This document shows, in pieces, positions 43,759-54,806 of a stretch of 64,000 nt of DNA. Numbering within the stretch: the first letter of the stretch is position 1; the number at the start of each line of letters is the position of its first letter. Below the pieces are notes generated by a model. That model ran no database searches and was not told where the DNA came from. It saw only the letters and a program-made list of their open reading frames with translations. Origin of the DNA: an uncultured Ignavibacteriota bacterium (GTDB lineage Bacteria; Bacteroidota; Ignavibacteria; UBA10030; UBA8401); the NCBI GenBank assembly GCA_903884005.1, contig CAISDA010000006.1, positions 264,870 to 328,869 of the forward strand. Reading direction: 5' to 3'. A program made the translations under genes and the position numbers.

Positions 43759-45993
43759 TTATTGGACGACTTCGAATGCAGCTTCCCTGCAGTCGACGGA
43801 ATTGGTGCCGACGTACACCGTGAACGTGCCCGGTTCGATCACTTTTTTCATCGAGAGGTCGTACATGCTCATCATCTCGGGAGTGATCGTAAATTCAGCG
43901 GTCTTCTTTTCCTTCGGCATGAATTCGAGTTTCGCGAACGCCTTCAGTTCCTTCACCGGCCGTGTGACGGTGGCGAAATCGTCGCGCAGATACAACTGTA
44001 CGACCTCCTCGCCCTTGCGCGTGCCGGTATTTTCCACGTCCACACTCACTACCACATTCTCGTTCGCTGTGATCTTCTGCACACTCAGCCGAGGCGTTCC
44101 ATAGGAAAATGTCGTATAACTCAGTCCGAACCCGAACGGCAGCTGCGGCGTGGAGGGCAGATCGAAATATCGCGATGTGTAATGCACCGAATCGTTAAAG
44201 GGTCGCCCCGTGCTCTTGTAATTGTAGTAGATGGGCACCTGTCCGACGCTGCGCGGAAATGTGACCGGTAGCTTTCCGCCCGGGTTGTATGTTCCAAACA
44301 ACACGTCGGCAATCGCGTTGCCTGCTTCGACACCGAGATGCCACGCTTCGATGACGGCTGTCGCCTGATGCAGGATGCCGCCGATCACAAGAGGCCGGCC
44401 TCCCACGAGCACGACGACAGTCGGCTTTCCGGCAGCGGCCACGGCCCGCACGAGCTCCGCCTGAACGCCGGGCAAATCGAGCTGCGAACGGCTCGATGCT
44501 TCGCCCGTCATCCCGCGCGATTCGCCAACAACGAGAATGACGACATCGGCATTCTGTGCCGCAACGATTGCACCTGCGAAGCCGTCTGTCGTTGTTCCCT
44601 CGATGTCGCATCCTTTCACATACGTGATGCGCGACTTCGGCGATGCCGCGGTCTTCAATCCTTCCATGATCGAGACGACTGTTGAACCCGCTCCGAGTGA
44701 AGACCACGTGCCGAGCATATTTTCCTTGTCGTTGCCGAACGGACCGATCACGGCGATCGATGCCGCTTTCGCAGCGTCGAGCGGAAGCACGGCGTTGTCG
44801 TTTTTCAGGAGCACCATCGACTTGCGGGCCACATCGCGGGCGGCCGCCCGGTTTTCTGCACTCAGGATCTCCTTCTTCTCGCGCTCGGCAGAACATCCGC
44901 GATATGGATCATCGAACAGACCGAGTGCATATTTCACGCGGAGCACGCGCCGCACGCTTTCATCAACCTCGGACAGAGGCACTGTGCCTGATGCGATCAG
45001 ACGAGGCAACCCAAGATAGGCGTTCGATTCCATATCCATGTCAAGTCCGGCATGCATCGCCGCCCGGCCTACACCATCGCTCGTTGGAGCGATGCGGTGG
45101 TTGATGCATTCGCGGATCGATCCCCAATCGCTCACGACAAAACCTTCAAAGCTCCATTCTTTTTTCAACACATCGGTGAGAAGCCAGCGGTTCACGGACG
45201 ACGGCACTCCCGCAATTTCGTTGAACGAACACATTACCGTGCCCGCTCCCGCATCGACCGCGGCCTTATATGGAGGCAGATACACTTCGCGCAGGGTCCG
45301 TTCAGACATGTCCACGGTATTGTAATCGCGCCCCCCTTCGCCCGCACCATATGCCGCGAAATGCTTCACGCATGCGACCACGGTTGTCGGATCGGAAAGC
45401 GATGTGCCCTGATATCCACGCACGCGCGCAGCGGCCATCGCCGACCCCAGCACCGGATCCTCGCCCGATCCTTCGGCAATTCTTCCCCAGCGCGGATCGC
45501 GCGCGATGTCGACCATCGGACTGAACGTCCACTGTACACCGGAAGCCGATGCTTCCCGAGCCTCCACACGGGCCGAGAGTTCGACAGCACGCGGGTCCCA
45601 TGAGCTCGCCTCGGCCAGTGGAATGGGGAACGTCGTTCTGTATCCGTGAATCACGTCGTAGCCGAAGATGAGCGGAATATGAAGCCGTGTTTCCTCTACG
45701 GCGATATGCTGAATCCTTCGGACGACATCGCTCCCAAGCACATTCAGGAAAGATCCGACTTTTTCACTGCGCGCCATGTCCGCATGATCCGATCGCAGGA
45801 AATTTCCACCTGGACCCGTGGCAAAATCGCCCGAGTACTGGTTGAGCTGACCGGCTTTTTCTTCGGGGGTCATCAACGCCAATAATGAATCGATCTTGCG
45901 CTCGATCGCTGGCGAAGTGGTGAAGCGCTGCGCCAACGAGTGCGATGGCAGCAGCAGGAAACAGGCGGCAAGGAGAATGAGTGTGTTGTTCAT
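43759..45993 (-). CDS. bglX: GH3 beta-glucosidase with fibronectin III-like tail
   Basis: 744 residues from ATG 45993 with signal MNNTLILLAACFLLLPSHSLAQ, so periplasmic. The TIM barrel has KHFAAYGAGEGGRDY and the nucleophile Asp289 in VVSDW. The alpha/beta sandwich and a C-terminal fibronectin type III-like domain (VEEVVQLY-type segment KGEEVVQLYLRD) complete the BglX layout. It releases glucose from beta-gluco-oligosaccharides. The frame open to 46179 upstream crosses the sugar permease gene and is rejected. It follows the permease by 116 bases. Confidence 0.94.
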   Translation of the reverse strand: MNNTLILLAACFLLLPSHSLAQRFTTSPAIERKIDSLLALMTPEEKAGQLNQYSGDFATGPGGNFLRSDHADMARSEKVGSFLNVLGSDVVRRIQHIAVEETRLHIPLIFGYDVIHGYRTTFPIPLAEASSWDPRAVELSARVEAREASASGVQWTFSPMVDIARDPRWGRIAEGSGEDPVLGSAMAAARVRGYQGTSLSDPTTVVACVKHFAAYGAGEGGRDYNTVDMSERTLREVYLPPYKAAVDAGAGTVMCSFNEIAGVPSSVNRWLLTDVLKKEWSFEGFVVSDWGSIRECINHRIAPTSDGVGRAAMHAGLDMDMESNAYLGLPRLIASGTVPLSEVDESVRRVLRVKYALGLFDDPYRGCSAEREKKEILSAENRAAARDVARKSMVLLKNDNAVLPLDAAKAASIAVIGPFGNDKENMLGTWSSLGAGSTVVSIMEGLKTAASPKSRITYVKGCDIEGTTTDGFAGAIVAAQNADVVILVVGESRGMTGEASSRSQLDLPGVQAELVRAVAAAGKPTVVVLVGGRPLVIGGILHQATAVIEAWHLGVEAGNAIADVLFGTYNPGGKLPVTFPRSVGQVPIYYNYKSTGRPFNDSVHYTSRYFDLPSTPQLPFGFGLSYTTFSYGTPRLSVQKITANENVVVSVDVENTGTRKGEEVVQLYLRDDFATVTRPVKELKAFAKLEFMPKEKKTAEFTITPEMMSMYDLSMKKVIEPGTFTVYVGTNSVDCREAAFEVVQ

Positions 45994-46109
45994 GGCGTTA
46001 GTATTGATGAAAGTTGACGTAGAGACTCTAACAGCCGCACCATCGCAGCCGCGCGAGCACGCGCGGCCGAAAACAATGCGGCTGCCATAGACATTATGAG
46101 AGTCTCGTG

Positions 46110-47393
46110 TTACGCAGTCGCGGCACGGTAACTGGGAACGTGTCCTTTGATGCCGTAAAATAAAATGTATGCGTAGCACAACACGGGTATGAAGAATGCA
46201 TGCTGTATGCCGATGGTGTCGGCAAAATACCCCTGGAGCAGAGGCAGCAGCGCGCCGCCCACGATCGCCATGCAGAGAATGCCCGAGCCCTGGCCTGTGT
46301 GTTTTCCCAGACCGTCAAGGCCGAGCGTGAAGATCGTCGGGAACATGATCGAATTGAATAATCCAACCATCAGAATCGACCACATCGCGATATATCCCGT
46401 CGTCATCATCGAGATGATGACGAGCAGCGCAGCGACACCGGCGTTAAACGCCAGCACTTTGCCGGCCTTGAATTTCTGCAGCACTGCCGCACCGACAAAG
46501 CGGCCGACCATTGCGCCGCCCCAATAATACGAGAGATACGTTCCCGCCTGGGGAACAGAAAAACTGGGCATGATTTCTTTGTTGATGTATTTCACGAGGA
46601 AGCTTCCGATGGACACTTCACCGCCGACATACATGAAGATCCCCAGTGCGCCGAGCACGAGATGGCGATAACTCCAGGCGCTCTGATGCGAGCCGTCCAT
46701 ATTTTTGCTGCCGTCAGCGCTCGTGATGTCGCCGGTTTCGACTTCCGGCAATTTAAAGAATCCGATCAGCGCCGCGATAATGAACAACGCCGCTGCCAGT
46801 CCGAGATACGGTACCTGCACGGCAGCAGCCTGCGTTGTGACGTCGGCGGCTGCGCCCGTGGCCGCACTCAGGATAAAGAGCGATCCCAGATACGGTGCGA
46901 TCGTTGTGCCGAGCGAGTTGAATGCCTGTGTCAGGTTCAGACGGCTCGATGCCGTTTCCGGCTTTCCAAGGATCGCCACGTAGGGATTCGCCGAGACCTG
47001 CAGCAGCGTGATGCCCGATGCAAGCACGAAGAGCGCAGTCAGGAAGAGCGGATACGACTGCTGCCCTGCCGCCGGATAGAACATAAGGCAGCCGATGCCC
47101 GCGGTCACGAGACCGATGACGATGCCGCGTTTGTATCCGATCTTTTCGATGATCAGGCCCGAGGGCACCGAAACGATAAAATAGGCAGTGAAAAATGTGA
47201 ACTGGATAAGCATCGACTGCGTATAGTTCAACTTGAAGATATCCTGTAAATGCGGGATAAGAATATCGTTCAAGCAGGTGATGAACCCCCACATGAAAAA
47301 GAGCGACGTTAAGACGGTGAGCGCCGGCGTATAATTCGCCTGCGGCTCTGTCGACACATTAAGTTTCCTTGCAGCTGGCGCTGAACTTGCCAT
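46110..47393 (-). CDS. MFS sugar permease, FucP/GluP family
   Basis: 427 residues from ATG 47393, preceded by GTGGAG as ribosome-binding site. Twelve membrane helices are evident; the N-terminal [26 protein letters not shown] and [12 protein letters not shown] segments are signatures of the fucose/glucose/galactose:H+ symporter group. The C-terminal half holds a short soluble loop near residues 215-235. It probably imports glucose or a related monosaccharide produced by the flanking GH3 enzymes. It lies between the two GH3 genes. Confidence 0.9.
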   Translation of the reverse strand: MASSAPAARKLNVSTEPQANYTPALTVLTSLFFMWGFITCLNDILIPHLQDIFKLNYTQSMLIQFTFFTAYFIVSVPSGLIIEKIGYKRGIVIGLVTAGIGCLMFYPAAGQQSYPLFLTALFVLASGITLLQVSANPYVAILGKPETASSRLNLTQAFNSLGTTIAPYLGSLFILSAATGAAADVTTQAAAVQVPYLGLAAALFIIAALIGFFKLPEVETGDITSADGSKNMDGSHQSAWSYRHLVLGALGIFMYVGGEVSIGSFLVKYINKEIMPSFSVPQAGTYLSYYWGGAMVGRFVGAAVLQKFKAGKVLAFNAGVAALLVIISMMTTGYIAMWSILMVGLFNSIMFPTIFTLGLDGLGKHTGQGSGILCMAIVGGALLPLLQGYFADTIGIQHAFFIPVLCYAYILFYGIKGHVPSYRAATA

Positions 47394-47439
47394 TGTAGTC
47401 TCCACATTGATAAGTGTTGGAACAGCATTAATTACGATG

Positions 47440-49242
47440 TCATTTTTTATACGTCAACCCGAACCCGTACGGGAACAGCGGGTCGTACGGCTTGTCGCCG
47501 ATATTGATCGGGATCTGTTTCATGGTGCGCGCCCAGCTGTGCGGCAGTTTTCCGCTCACCTTATAATCGCCGAAGAGCACATCCGCGACGCCCTGGCCTT
47601 CCGTTCCCGGCAGCCAGGCCGCTATGAACGCCGTGCTCGCCTGCAGCGCCGGATCGATGATCAGCGGCCGGCCGGACAGAAGCACCACCACTACCGGTAT
47701 TCCCTTGGCTTTCATCGTTGCCACAACCGCGGCATCGTCCTTCGAGAGTGTCAGATCTTCCCTGTCGCCCTTCATTTCGGCGTATGGCTCTTCGCCTATC
47801 ACGACGATGCCGATGTCGCCGGCCTCGGCTCCGCTGCCGTCGGCGGACGTGGTGACCTTCGTACCCTTCGACACGGTCTTTCTGATCGCCTGCAGGATCG
47901 ACGTACCGCCATCGGGGTAATTGCCCATTGCCCCCTGCCAGCTGATCGTCCACCCGCCGCATTGCATGCCGATGTTATCGGCTCCTCTTCCCGCTACGTG
48001 GATCGCCTTCGCCTTTTTGGATAAGGGCAGCACATTGCCTTCATTCTTCAGGAGCACCAGCGACTGCCGCACTGCGTCCCGCGCGACCTCTCGATGAGCC
48101 TGTGAACCCACCTGTGCAGTGAGCTTCGCGTCTGTGTACGGATTGCCGAACAGATCCATGTCGTATTTCACGGATACGATCCTGCGCACCGCGTCGTCGA
48201 TCCGGCTCATGGGGACCTTGTTTTCCTTCACGAGTGCTCCGAGGATCGTCATGAATTCCACATAATTGTTGTGCGTGCCAGGCCCGTTCGGTATCATCAC
48301 CATATCGAGCCCGCCATTGATCGATTGCTCGATCGCCGTCTTATAGTCCTTGTCGATCTGATCGATGGCCGCCCAGTCGGATACCAGGAACCCCGTGAAG
48401 CCGAGTTCTTTTTTCAATACATCCGTCATCAGATACTTGTTGCCGTGCATCTTCACGCCGTTCCAGCTGTTATACGATACCATAATGTTCCTCGCACCGG
48501 CTTTGATCGCAGCCACGTAGCCGGGCATAAAGATCTTCCGCAGCGTCGCCTCGTCGCATTCTGTGTTGCCCTGGTCGACGCCATTGGTCGTCCCGCCGTC
48601 GGCCATGAAATGCTTTACGCTTGCCAGTATCGACGTCTTGTCCGAAAGCTTCGTGCCCTGCACGGCCTTCACATATGCAGCGCCGAGTTCCGCCACAAGC
48701 GCGGGATCTTCGCCGTAACTTTCATACGTTCTGCCCCAGCGTTCATTGCGCGCTACGGCAACACACGGGGCGAATGTCCAGTGGATACCCGTGCCTCTGA
48801 CCTCTTCGGCCGTTGCACGCGCCACCCTGCCGACGAGTTTCGCATTGCGCGTTGCGCCGAGCCCGATGTTGTGCGGGAAGATGACAGCGCCGTTGACATT
48901 GTTGTGCCCGTGCACGGCGTCGATGCCGAAGAGCATCGGCACTTTCAGCCGCGTTTTTTCGGTGAGACGCTGAAGCGAATCGTACACCGCCGCCCAGCCT
49001 GGTGCGGTGATATCCTTAATTTCCGAACTACCTCCCCACAGAATGGAACCGAGCGAATATTTGATGACGTCATCGGCGTTGTTCTGTATCGCAGTGTAAT
49101 CCACCTGCGTCATCTGCGCAATTTTTTCTTCAAGCGTCATTGCTGCGAGAAGTGTTTCAACGCGCGGGCCATGCTCTTTCGGCTTTCCCTGCATGACCGA
49201 CGCAACTGCGATGCACAGAAGAAGGGACAGTATAAATTTCAT
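47440..49242 (-). CDS. GH3 exo-beta-glucosidase, two-domain type
   Basis: 600 residues from ATG 49242 with signal [19 protein letters not shown]. It has [16 protein letters not shown] and the nucleophile Asp289 in [11 protein letters not shown], and ends right after the alpha/beta domain ([10 protein letters not shown]) with no fibronectin domain. This matches the plant ExoI/bacterial beta-glucan exohydrolase group. It acts on beta-1,3/1,4-glucan oligosaccharides. The upstream in-frame start at 49320 adds no recognisable signal. Confidence 0.93.
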   Translation of the reverse strand: MKFILSLLLCIAVASVMQGKPKEHGPRVETLLAAMTLEEKIAQMTQVDYTAIQNNADDVIKYSLGSILWGGSSEIKDITAPGWAAVYDSLQRLTEKTRLKVPMLFGIDAVHGHNNVNGAVIFPHNIGLGATRNAKLVGRVARATAEEVRGTGIHWTFAPCVAVARNERWGRTYESYGEDPALVAELGAAYVKAVQGTKLSDKTSILASVKHFMADGGTTNGVDQGNTECDEATLRKIFMPGYVAAIKAGARNIMVSYNSWNGVKMHGNKYLMTDVLKKELGFTGFLVSDWAAIDQIDKDYKTAIEQSINGGLDMVMIPNGPGTHNNYVEFMTILGALVKENKVPMSRIDDAVRRIVSVKYDMDLFGNPYTDAKLTAQVGSQAHREVARDAVRQSLVLLKNEGNVLPLSKKAKAIHVAGRGADNIGMQCGGWTISWQGAMGNYPDGGTSILQAIRKTVSKGTKVTTSADGSGAEAGDIGIVVIGEEPYAEMKGDREDLTLSKDDAAVVATMKAKGIPVVVVLLSGRPLIIDPALQASTAFIAAWLPGTEGQGVADVLFGDYKVSGKLPHSWARTMKQIPINIGDKPYDPLFPYGFGLTYKK

Positions 49243-49324
49243 AAGTATTCCTTTCAATATATATATTGGTAAAATTATTCCGCACACACCTCGACCGCCG
49301 CCCGGAACCCGGGCACTCATCTCT

Positions 49325-51133
49325 TTATTGCAGAAGCACCATTTTTTGTGCCGACATATTGTGGACGCCCTTCACGACATAATAATATGCTCCCGACGAG
49401 AGCGCCTTGCCGTTGTCGTCCTTTGCATTCCACGAGAACGTATGCGCCCCCTGTTGCGTGCCGCCGAGCGCATGCTCGCTGACCACGCGCCCGAGCGCAT
49501 CATAAAACCGGATGGTGATCGTATCGTCGTTCGGCAGCGAATACGGAATGACCGTGGACCCGTTGAACGGATTGGGATAGTTCTGTCCGATCGTCCATTT
49601 CCCCGGCACGGTTCCGTCCGTTTCGGTGGCTCCCGTCGTCGAGATCTGCACGATGGTGATGCCGTTAACGACGGCATTGTCCACCAGCGACATGAAGTGA
49701 ATATCGAGCATGCCTTCGGTCACTTTCACATTCGGTGCCGCTTTCTGATACTGGACGCCCTTCCCCACTTTCGAGAACAGATCGAGGTTTTTTTCGACAA
49801 CCACACCCTGGACCGCAACATCGAACAGCCTTTGACCAGGGCCCGTAAAATAATTTTCCGACATCATCAGCGTGACGAGATATGTTCCGTTGGGAACGCG
49901 CACACGGTATTCGGCGGCCCCGCTCATTTCCGAACGAAAAATGACAGGGTCATTGACGCCCAATGCGGTTGCAGTGTTCTGATGAGCCGTGCCGTCCAAA
50001 TATCCGTATTCCAGTCCGCCGCTCCACATCTGGTCGGCCAAATAGTCGTTCGAGGCCGGGCCGCCGCAATTGATCTTCACCGGCAGAGAGAGCCGTTGAG
50101 GCTTGATAATTGCAACGCTCTTGCCCGCAAGCGTGTTGGCCGGCACGAAACGGTCCTTGATATTTCGAATGATCACGATCGAGAGCGCCGATGTGTCATA
50201 ATTTGCAATATTCAGACGCACTGTTTTTTTGTCGGCGAACAACGTCACCGACGAGACGATAGTGTTCAGCACGAGATAGTTCGATGCCGTTGAGGCCGAC
50301 ACGCTGTCCACCTCTTCAAAATATCGGATGACAACCCCGTCCGCTTCAGCCCTGGCAGACTCGACATTCGGCGGCACCGCATCCTGATATCCGACCGCCG
50401 TCTCTTTCGTCAGACAGAGGATCATGTTCCCGTCCTTGAAGACGATGTTCTCCGGAATGAAATCGCAGAGATTGCCGCCGAACGTATGGTCGCCGAGTTC
50501 CCACCTCGCTGCATCATATGCCGTAAAATCATCTTTCCATTGGAACGTAAAATCATTGTTTGTGCCCGTACCGCCTTTGCCCGGCGTATAGGACGCGTAG
50601 CTGACATAGTCGTAGTACGAGAACGCGGGAAGCGAATTGTCGTTGAAGACCCCGGACCAATTCACTGCGGACTGTATCCACATGTTCATCATGATCTTCT
50701 GCGGATAGATGAGCGTCTGAATCTGCGCCCCCGTCTGCCGGTACGACTCGGCGCCGTCAATGAACCAGGCGACATACTGCGGTGTCCATTCAATTGCATA
50801 AGTGTGGAAATCGAGCGCCGGGTTGAACGGCACTTCGCGCCGCCCCACATGATTTGTCTGCCCCGGAGTGATCGTGTTGTATTGCACATCGTCCGTGTAG
50901 CGGCCCATGATCTCGATGTCGATCTCGTTCCACTCCGCCGATGTGAACGGCACCATATCGTTATAGGTGAAAAACGATGTGAGCATGCCTTCGCGCTGTG
51001 CGGTCTTCATGCGCACTTCGAAACGTCCGTAGAGGAACGACTCTTTCGACCGATATTCCCCGCCCTTGTAGATCTGGCCGGCGAAGACGTGCGGCACGCA
51101 CAACAACATGATAATACCGATCCGGTGCAGCAT
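49325..51133 (-). CDS. GH16 lichenase-like enzyme with malectin domain and T9SS sorting domain
   Basis: 602 residues with signal [19 protein letters not shown]. The GH16 core is at 20-190 with catalytic [10 protein letters not shown] (Glu70, Asp72, Glu74), the three-residue spacing of lichenases. A linker and an Ig-like region follow (about 195-340), then a malectin-like sugar-binding domain ([22 protein letters not shown] to about 510). A C-terminal FlgD-like sorting domain begins [14 protein letters not shown]. Secretion through the type IX system is expected. It lies 32 bases after the GH2 gene. Confidence 0.9.
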   Translation of the reverse strand: MLHRIGIIMLLCVPHVFAGQIYKGGEYRSKESFLYGRFEVRMKTAQREGMLTSFFTYNDMVPFTSAEWNEIDIEIMGRYTDDVQYNTITPGQTNHVGRREVPFNPALDFHTYAIEWTPQYVAWFIDGAESYRQTGAQIQTLIYPQKIMMNMWIQSAVNWSGVFNDNSLPAFSYYDYVSYASYTPGKGGTGTNNDFTFQWKDDFTAYDAARWELGDHTFGGNLCDFIPENIVFKDGNMILCLTKETAVGYQDAVPPNVESARAEADGVVIRYFEEVDSVSASTASNYLVLNTIVSSVTLFADKKTVRLNIANYDTSALSIVIIRNIKDRFVPANTLAGKSVAIIKPQRLSLPVKINCGGPASNDYLADQMWSGGLEYGYLDGTAHQNTATALGVNDPVIFRSEMSGAAEYRVRVPNGTYLVTLMMSENYFTGPGQRLFDVAVQGVVVEKNLDLFSKVGKGVQYQKAAPNVKVTEGMLDIHFMSLVDNAVVNGITIVQISTTGATETDGTVPGKWTIGQNYPNPFNGSTVIPYSLPNDDTITIRFYDALGRVVSEHALGGTQQGAHTFSWNAKDDNGKALSSGAYYYVVKGVHNMSAQKMVLLQ

Positions 51134-51165
51134 TGCTCTCGTATCTTTCCTTCTTCCCTGTCGCG

Positions 51166-53496
51166 TTATTTAACGACGATCATTTTTTTGGTATCCGCAA
51201 AATTTCCCGAGCGTATCCGATAAAAATAAATTCCGCTGGGTTTCCCAGCGCTGTTCCACACCGCGCTGTGCGCGCCGGCTATGGTCTGTCCGTTCACAAG
51301 CGTTTCGACCTCTCTGCCGAGCACGTCGCACACGGTGATCGTCACAAAACTGTTCTCCGGCACGTTGTACCGGATCACGGTGCTTGGATTGAACGGATTG
51401 GGGAAATTCTGCTCCAGTTCGAATCGCGCGGGAATCGCCGGCGTCTCCGCATTCCGTACTGCGGTGATGTATTCGCTCTTATCCAACAGCTTTTTGTACG
51501 CCGCCGTCAGCTTGGCATACACCGGTTTTTGCGTGGCGCGGTCCATTTTCATCAACCCCATGCTCTGATAGCCGAGCGTCGATTGATGCGTATACCAGTC
51601 GAACGCGCACCACCATGTGATCCCCATGAGCGGGCCGCTCGTTCGCGCCGCGCCGTTTGCATCGATCGGAGCGTATAGCGAAAGCGCCGCATACGTAGAA
51701 TCGAATGTCTGCACCTGATCCGCCGACGACGCGCCGTTCTCGCTGGACCAGTAGCCGTATTCCGTATTGAGGATCGGCTTTTTCGGATCGGCAAGCACTG
51801 CGTCGCTGAGAAACTGTTTCGTGCCGCCGAAATATGTGCCGCCGTGGAAGATGCCGAAGTACATCGTCCATCCCCGCACGTCACATTCCGCCTGTGAGGC
51901 ATCGGCAGGACCGGGCCGGTCCGCAGCCGCCGACTGCGATACGAAGCGTCCGTCCGGATATTTCGCCGTCACTTCGTCGCGCACAGTCTTGATAAATGTC
52001 GCCCGCCCGGGAACATTGAGGCACTCGTTGGACGTGCTCCACACGGCGATCGACGCCCGGTTATAATCTCTGAACACCATCTCGCGGAACATCTGCTGAT
52101 GAATATGACGGATATTGTTCTGCGTATCCCACGCCGTGGCATCGTCGAACCACCAGACCGGGATCTCTTCCATGATGAGCAGACCGAGCCTGTCGGCGAT
52201 GAGATAGGTGTATGGATGATTCGGATAATGCGCGGTCCGAATGTAATTCGCATTCATTGCCTTGATAGCGCTCAGATCGGAATACATGATCGACTTCGGC
52301 ACGCTTCTGCCATAGACCGGATGATCCTCGTGGCGGGCTATGCCGTGAAGAAAGGCGGGCTTCTCGTTGAGCAGAAATGTACTGCCGTCTGTCCTCACCG
52401 TGCGTATGCCGAACTGTGTGGCAAATTCGTCCACCACCGTCCCGTTTTTCGACAGTGTGACCTTAAGGATATAGAGGTTCGGTTTCCTGGGGGACCACAA
52501 AAGCGGATTGGCGATCGATAGCGTTGTGCGCCACACGGCAGCGGAGTCCGCCGGGATGGAAACGGATTTCTGCACCGTGCCGACAAGCACCGCTTCATCG
52601 CCGATGAGCTCCGCAGTGATCTCTTTCATCAGCGACGCTGAATCCGTTTTTGCCTTATACACACGAAGCGACACGTCGACTGATGACAAGAGTGCAGTGC
52701 TGTTGCTCAGCACCACGGTTGTCTGCACCGAGCCGCCGATCGTCTTCGGCACCACGTCGGCGCGGACAACCGAGACGGCGTTGTAAAAATCGAGATAGAC
52801 GTCGTGTATGATGCCTGTGTAATTGAACCAATCGCACGTGTAGAACGGAACGATATCCTTCCTCCCGCTTTTGGTCCACGGCACATTGTCCACTCGCACT
52901 GCAATGACATTCACGGTATCGGTCCGCAGCACCCCGCTCACATCGAATGCGAACGGCGTGTAGCCTCCTTCATGATAACCGAGATACGTTCCGTTGAGCC
53001 ATACGTCGCACACGTAGTTGACGGCATAAAAATTAAGCCGCGCATTCTTTGTCTTCAGCGAATCGGCAACGGTGAATCCCTTGCGGTACCAGACGCCACT
53101 CTGGTAAAATTCGGGGGGCGTTCCCGCTGCGTTCATTTTGTTTTCGACGGCGGGCAGGTTCATCCTGTCCCAGCCCGAGTCGTCGAATCCGGGCATCTGG
53201 CGTCCCGCGGCATCGCCTAGCAGAAGCCCGAATCCGCCCGTCGACCGGTTGAAGAGCGTGATGACGTTGTTCGCGTTGAAGCGCAGTTTCTGCCACACGC
53301 CGCCGAGCGAAAGCGTTGCGCGCTGCTGCTTCTCGAACGACGGGACCGGTATGCCATTTTGATACGGGACGGTGATCCCGTCGATCTGCGTCAGAGTCAG
53401 TGTCGGGTCCAGCGACGCAGTCAGCTGCGCCAAGAGCGTTGATTGAACGACCGCAATGACAACGGCGATGCGCCTGCACGTAGCGACGAGTTTCAT
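51166..53496 (-). CDS. GH2 beta-glycosidase with T9SS sorting domain
   Basis: 776 residues with an N-terminal signal-like segment (AVVIAVVQSTLLAQ). The sugar-binding jelly roll (about 60-240), Ig-like domain, and TIM barrel are present. The acid/base is Glu491 in WSTSNE and the nucleophile Glu579 in ILNTEYG. A C-terminal FlgD-like T9SS sorting domain begins NFPNPFNPSTVIRY and ends KKMIVVK. Beta-galactosidase, beta-glucuronidase and beta-mannosidase activities are all possible in GH2; the context suggests beta-glycosides of plant or algal glucans. It follows the PorV-like gene by 260 gene-free bases. Confidence 0.9.
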   Translation of the reverse strand: MKLVATCRRIAVVIAVVQSTLLAQLTASLDPTLTLTQIDGITVPYQNGIPVPSFEKQQRATLSLGGVWQKLRFNANNVITLFNRSTGGFGLLLGDAAGRQMPGFDDSGWDRMNLPAVENKMNAAGTPPEFYQSGVWYRKGFTVADSLKTKNARLNFYAVNYVCDVWLNGTYLGYHEGGYTPFAFDVSGVLRTDTVNVIAVRVDNVPWTKSGRKDIVPFYTCDWFNYTGIIHDVYLDFYNAVSVVRADVVPKTIGGSVQTTVVLSNSTALLSSVDVSLRVYKAKTDSASLMKEITAELIGDEAVLVGTVQKSVSIPADSAAVWRTTLSIANPLLWSPRKPNLYILKVTLSKNGTVVDEFATQFGIRTVRTDGSTFLLNEKPAFLHGIARHEDHPVYGRSVPKSIMYSDLSAIKAMNANYIRTAHYPNHPYTYLIADRLGLLIMEEIPVWWFDDATAWDTQNNIRHIHQQMFREMVFRDYNRASIAVWSTSNECLNVPGRATFIKTVRDEVTAKYPDGRFVSQSAAADRPGPADASQAECDVRGWTMYFGIFHGGTYFGGTKQFLSDAVLADPKKPILNTEYGYWSSENGASSADQVQTFDSTYAALSLYAPIDANGAARTSGPLMGITWWCAFDWYTHQSTLGYQSMGLMKMDRATQKPVYAKLTAAYKKLLDKSEYITAVRNAETPAIPARFELEQNFPNPFNPSTVIRYNVPENSFVTITVCDVLGREVETLVNGQTIAGAHSAVWNSAGKPSGIYFYRIRSGNFADTKKMIVVK

Positions 53497-53756
53497 GATG
53501 GATAAGGTTGAACCGCGTGTAGAGCGATGGAACTATAAAATTCAATGTGTTCGTACACCCCCATAGCACACCCGCGGCAGGGCGCCTCGTGTCCTGCTTC
53601 AGTACCGCGATAGCGTGAAATGAACCAGTGTGTGACAGCCGGCAATAACGGACATACCCGGAAATGAAAACCTCTGAAGGTCTTTGAATCCGAAGGCGAT
53701 GGACCATGCCACGTGCTGCCGCGGCCCGGAAATCCGCGCGGTGGCCGATGCCATCG

Positions 53757-54788
53757 TCAGAAAATGACTCCTACGGTAAACTTCTGGGCATTTTTAAGCA
53801 GCTGCATATCCTGATAGGCGTAGTCGACCGTGAACTGCACATTGCCGATGAGCGCCTGCTTGATGCCGAACCCGAGCGTATAGCGTTCCTGCGAATCGGC
53901 CAGGAAGAGCGATTTATAGCCGCCCCGCAGGAAGACAAAATCGTTGATCACATACTCGCCGCCGACATTGATGCTTTCATAGTTGTCGCTTGGATGCGAG
54001 GCGTCTATTGCGAGCAGGAGCCGATTGCCATTGACGGAGAACACATCGTACGCGATGCCCACTTTGAAATTCAGCGGAAGCGTCCACTGATCGGTGCGGA
54101 TATCCGCGGGAATGCGTCCGTTGTTGCCGCTTGTCAGCGGATCCGGATCGTACAGCACCGGTGTTGAGGCGCCGCCCAGCTGCATCTTGGTGCCGAAATT
54201 CGTGATGGACATGCCCAGCGTGATGCCTTTAAATGGCGTCTGATATTTCACTCCCATGTCCAGTGCGATCGCGGATGCGCTGTATTTTGCGATACGCTGA
54301 TAGACAAATTTCGGATTGAAGCCGATGGAAAATTTGTCCGTCAACTTCATCGCATACGACACACCGAACACTCCGTCCGTCACACCGAACGTTTCACCGG
54401 TGCCGCCCGGGTTGTCGATGGTTGTCACATTCATTTCGGGGATGCTCGAAGATGTGAAGTTCAAACCGAGCGTACCGATTGAGCCGAGGTTGATCGTTGC
54501 GCCGAAAAAATTGTAGCTGATATCGGCGATCCATTGCGTGTGGTCGAACACGACGCGATTTCCCGAGAGGTCCGCGATGCCGGCGGGATTCCAGTACATC
54601 GCGCTCGGATCATCGGCGACGGCAACGAACGCCCCACCCATGGAAAGCGCGCGCGCACCCTGCCCTATCGAGAGGAACGGCGCAGCGGTCGTTCCCCGCT
54701 TCGATACGTTGGAGACAAAATCGTCGGCCTGCATCATGGCTGTGAATAGAACCAGGAGACTGAAAGTTGTAATGATCTTCGATTTCAT
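53757..54788 (-). CDS. PorV/PorQ-family outer membrane barrel
   Basis: 343 residues with signal MKSKIITTFSLLVLFTAMMQA. The mature N-terminus has FLSIGQGARALSMGGAFVAVADDPSAMYWNPAGIA, the hallmark of the PorV/PorQ (FadL-like) family, followed by alternating barrel strands ending AQKFTVGVIF. PorV shuttles T9SS cargo at the outer membrane. This copy sits among T9SS-tagged glycoside hydrolases, 18 bases after the large exported protein gene, so it may be a locus-specific shuttle or a co-secreted barrel. Confidence 0.85.
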   Translation of the reverse strand: MKSKIITTFSLLVLFTAMMQADDFVSNVSKRGTTAAPFLSIGQGARALSMGGAFVAVADDPSAMYWNPAGIADLSGNRVVFDHTQWIADISYNFFGATINLGSIGTLGLNFTSSSIPEMNVTTIDNPGGTGETFGVTDGVFGVSYAMKLTDKFSIGFNPKFVYQRIAKYSASAIALDMGVKYQTPFKGITLGMSITNFGTKMQLGGASTPVLYDPDPLTSGNNGRIPADIRTDQWTLPLNFKVGIAYDVFSVNGNRLLLAIDASHPSDNYESINVGGEYVINDFVFLRGGYKSLFLADSQERYTLGFGIKQALIGNVQFTVDYAYQDMQLLKNAQKFTVGVIF

Positions 54789-54806
54789 AATGACTATCGT
54801 TTAATG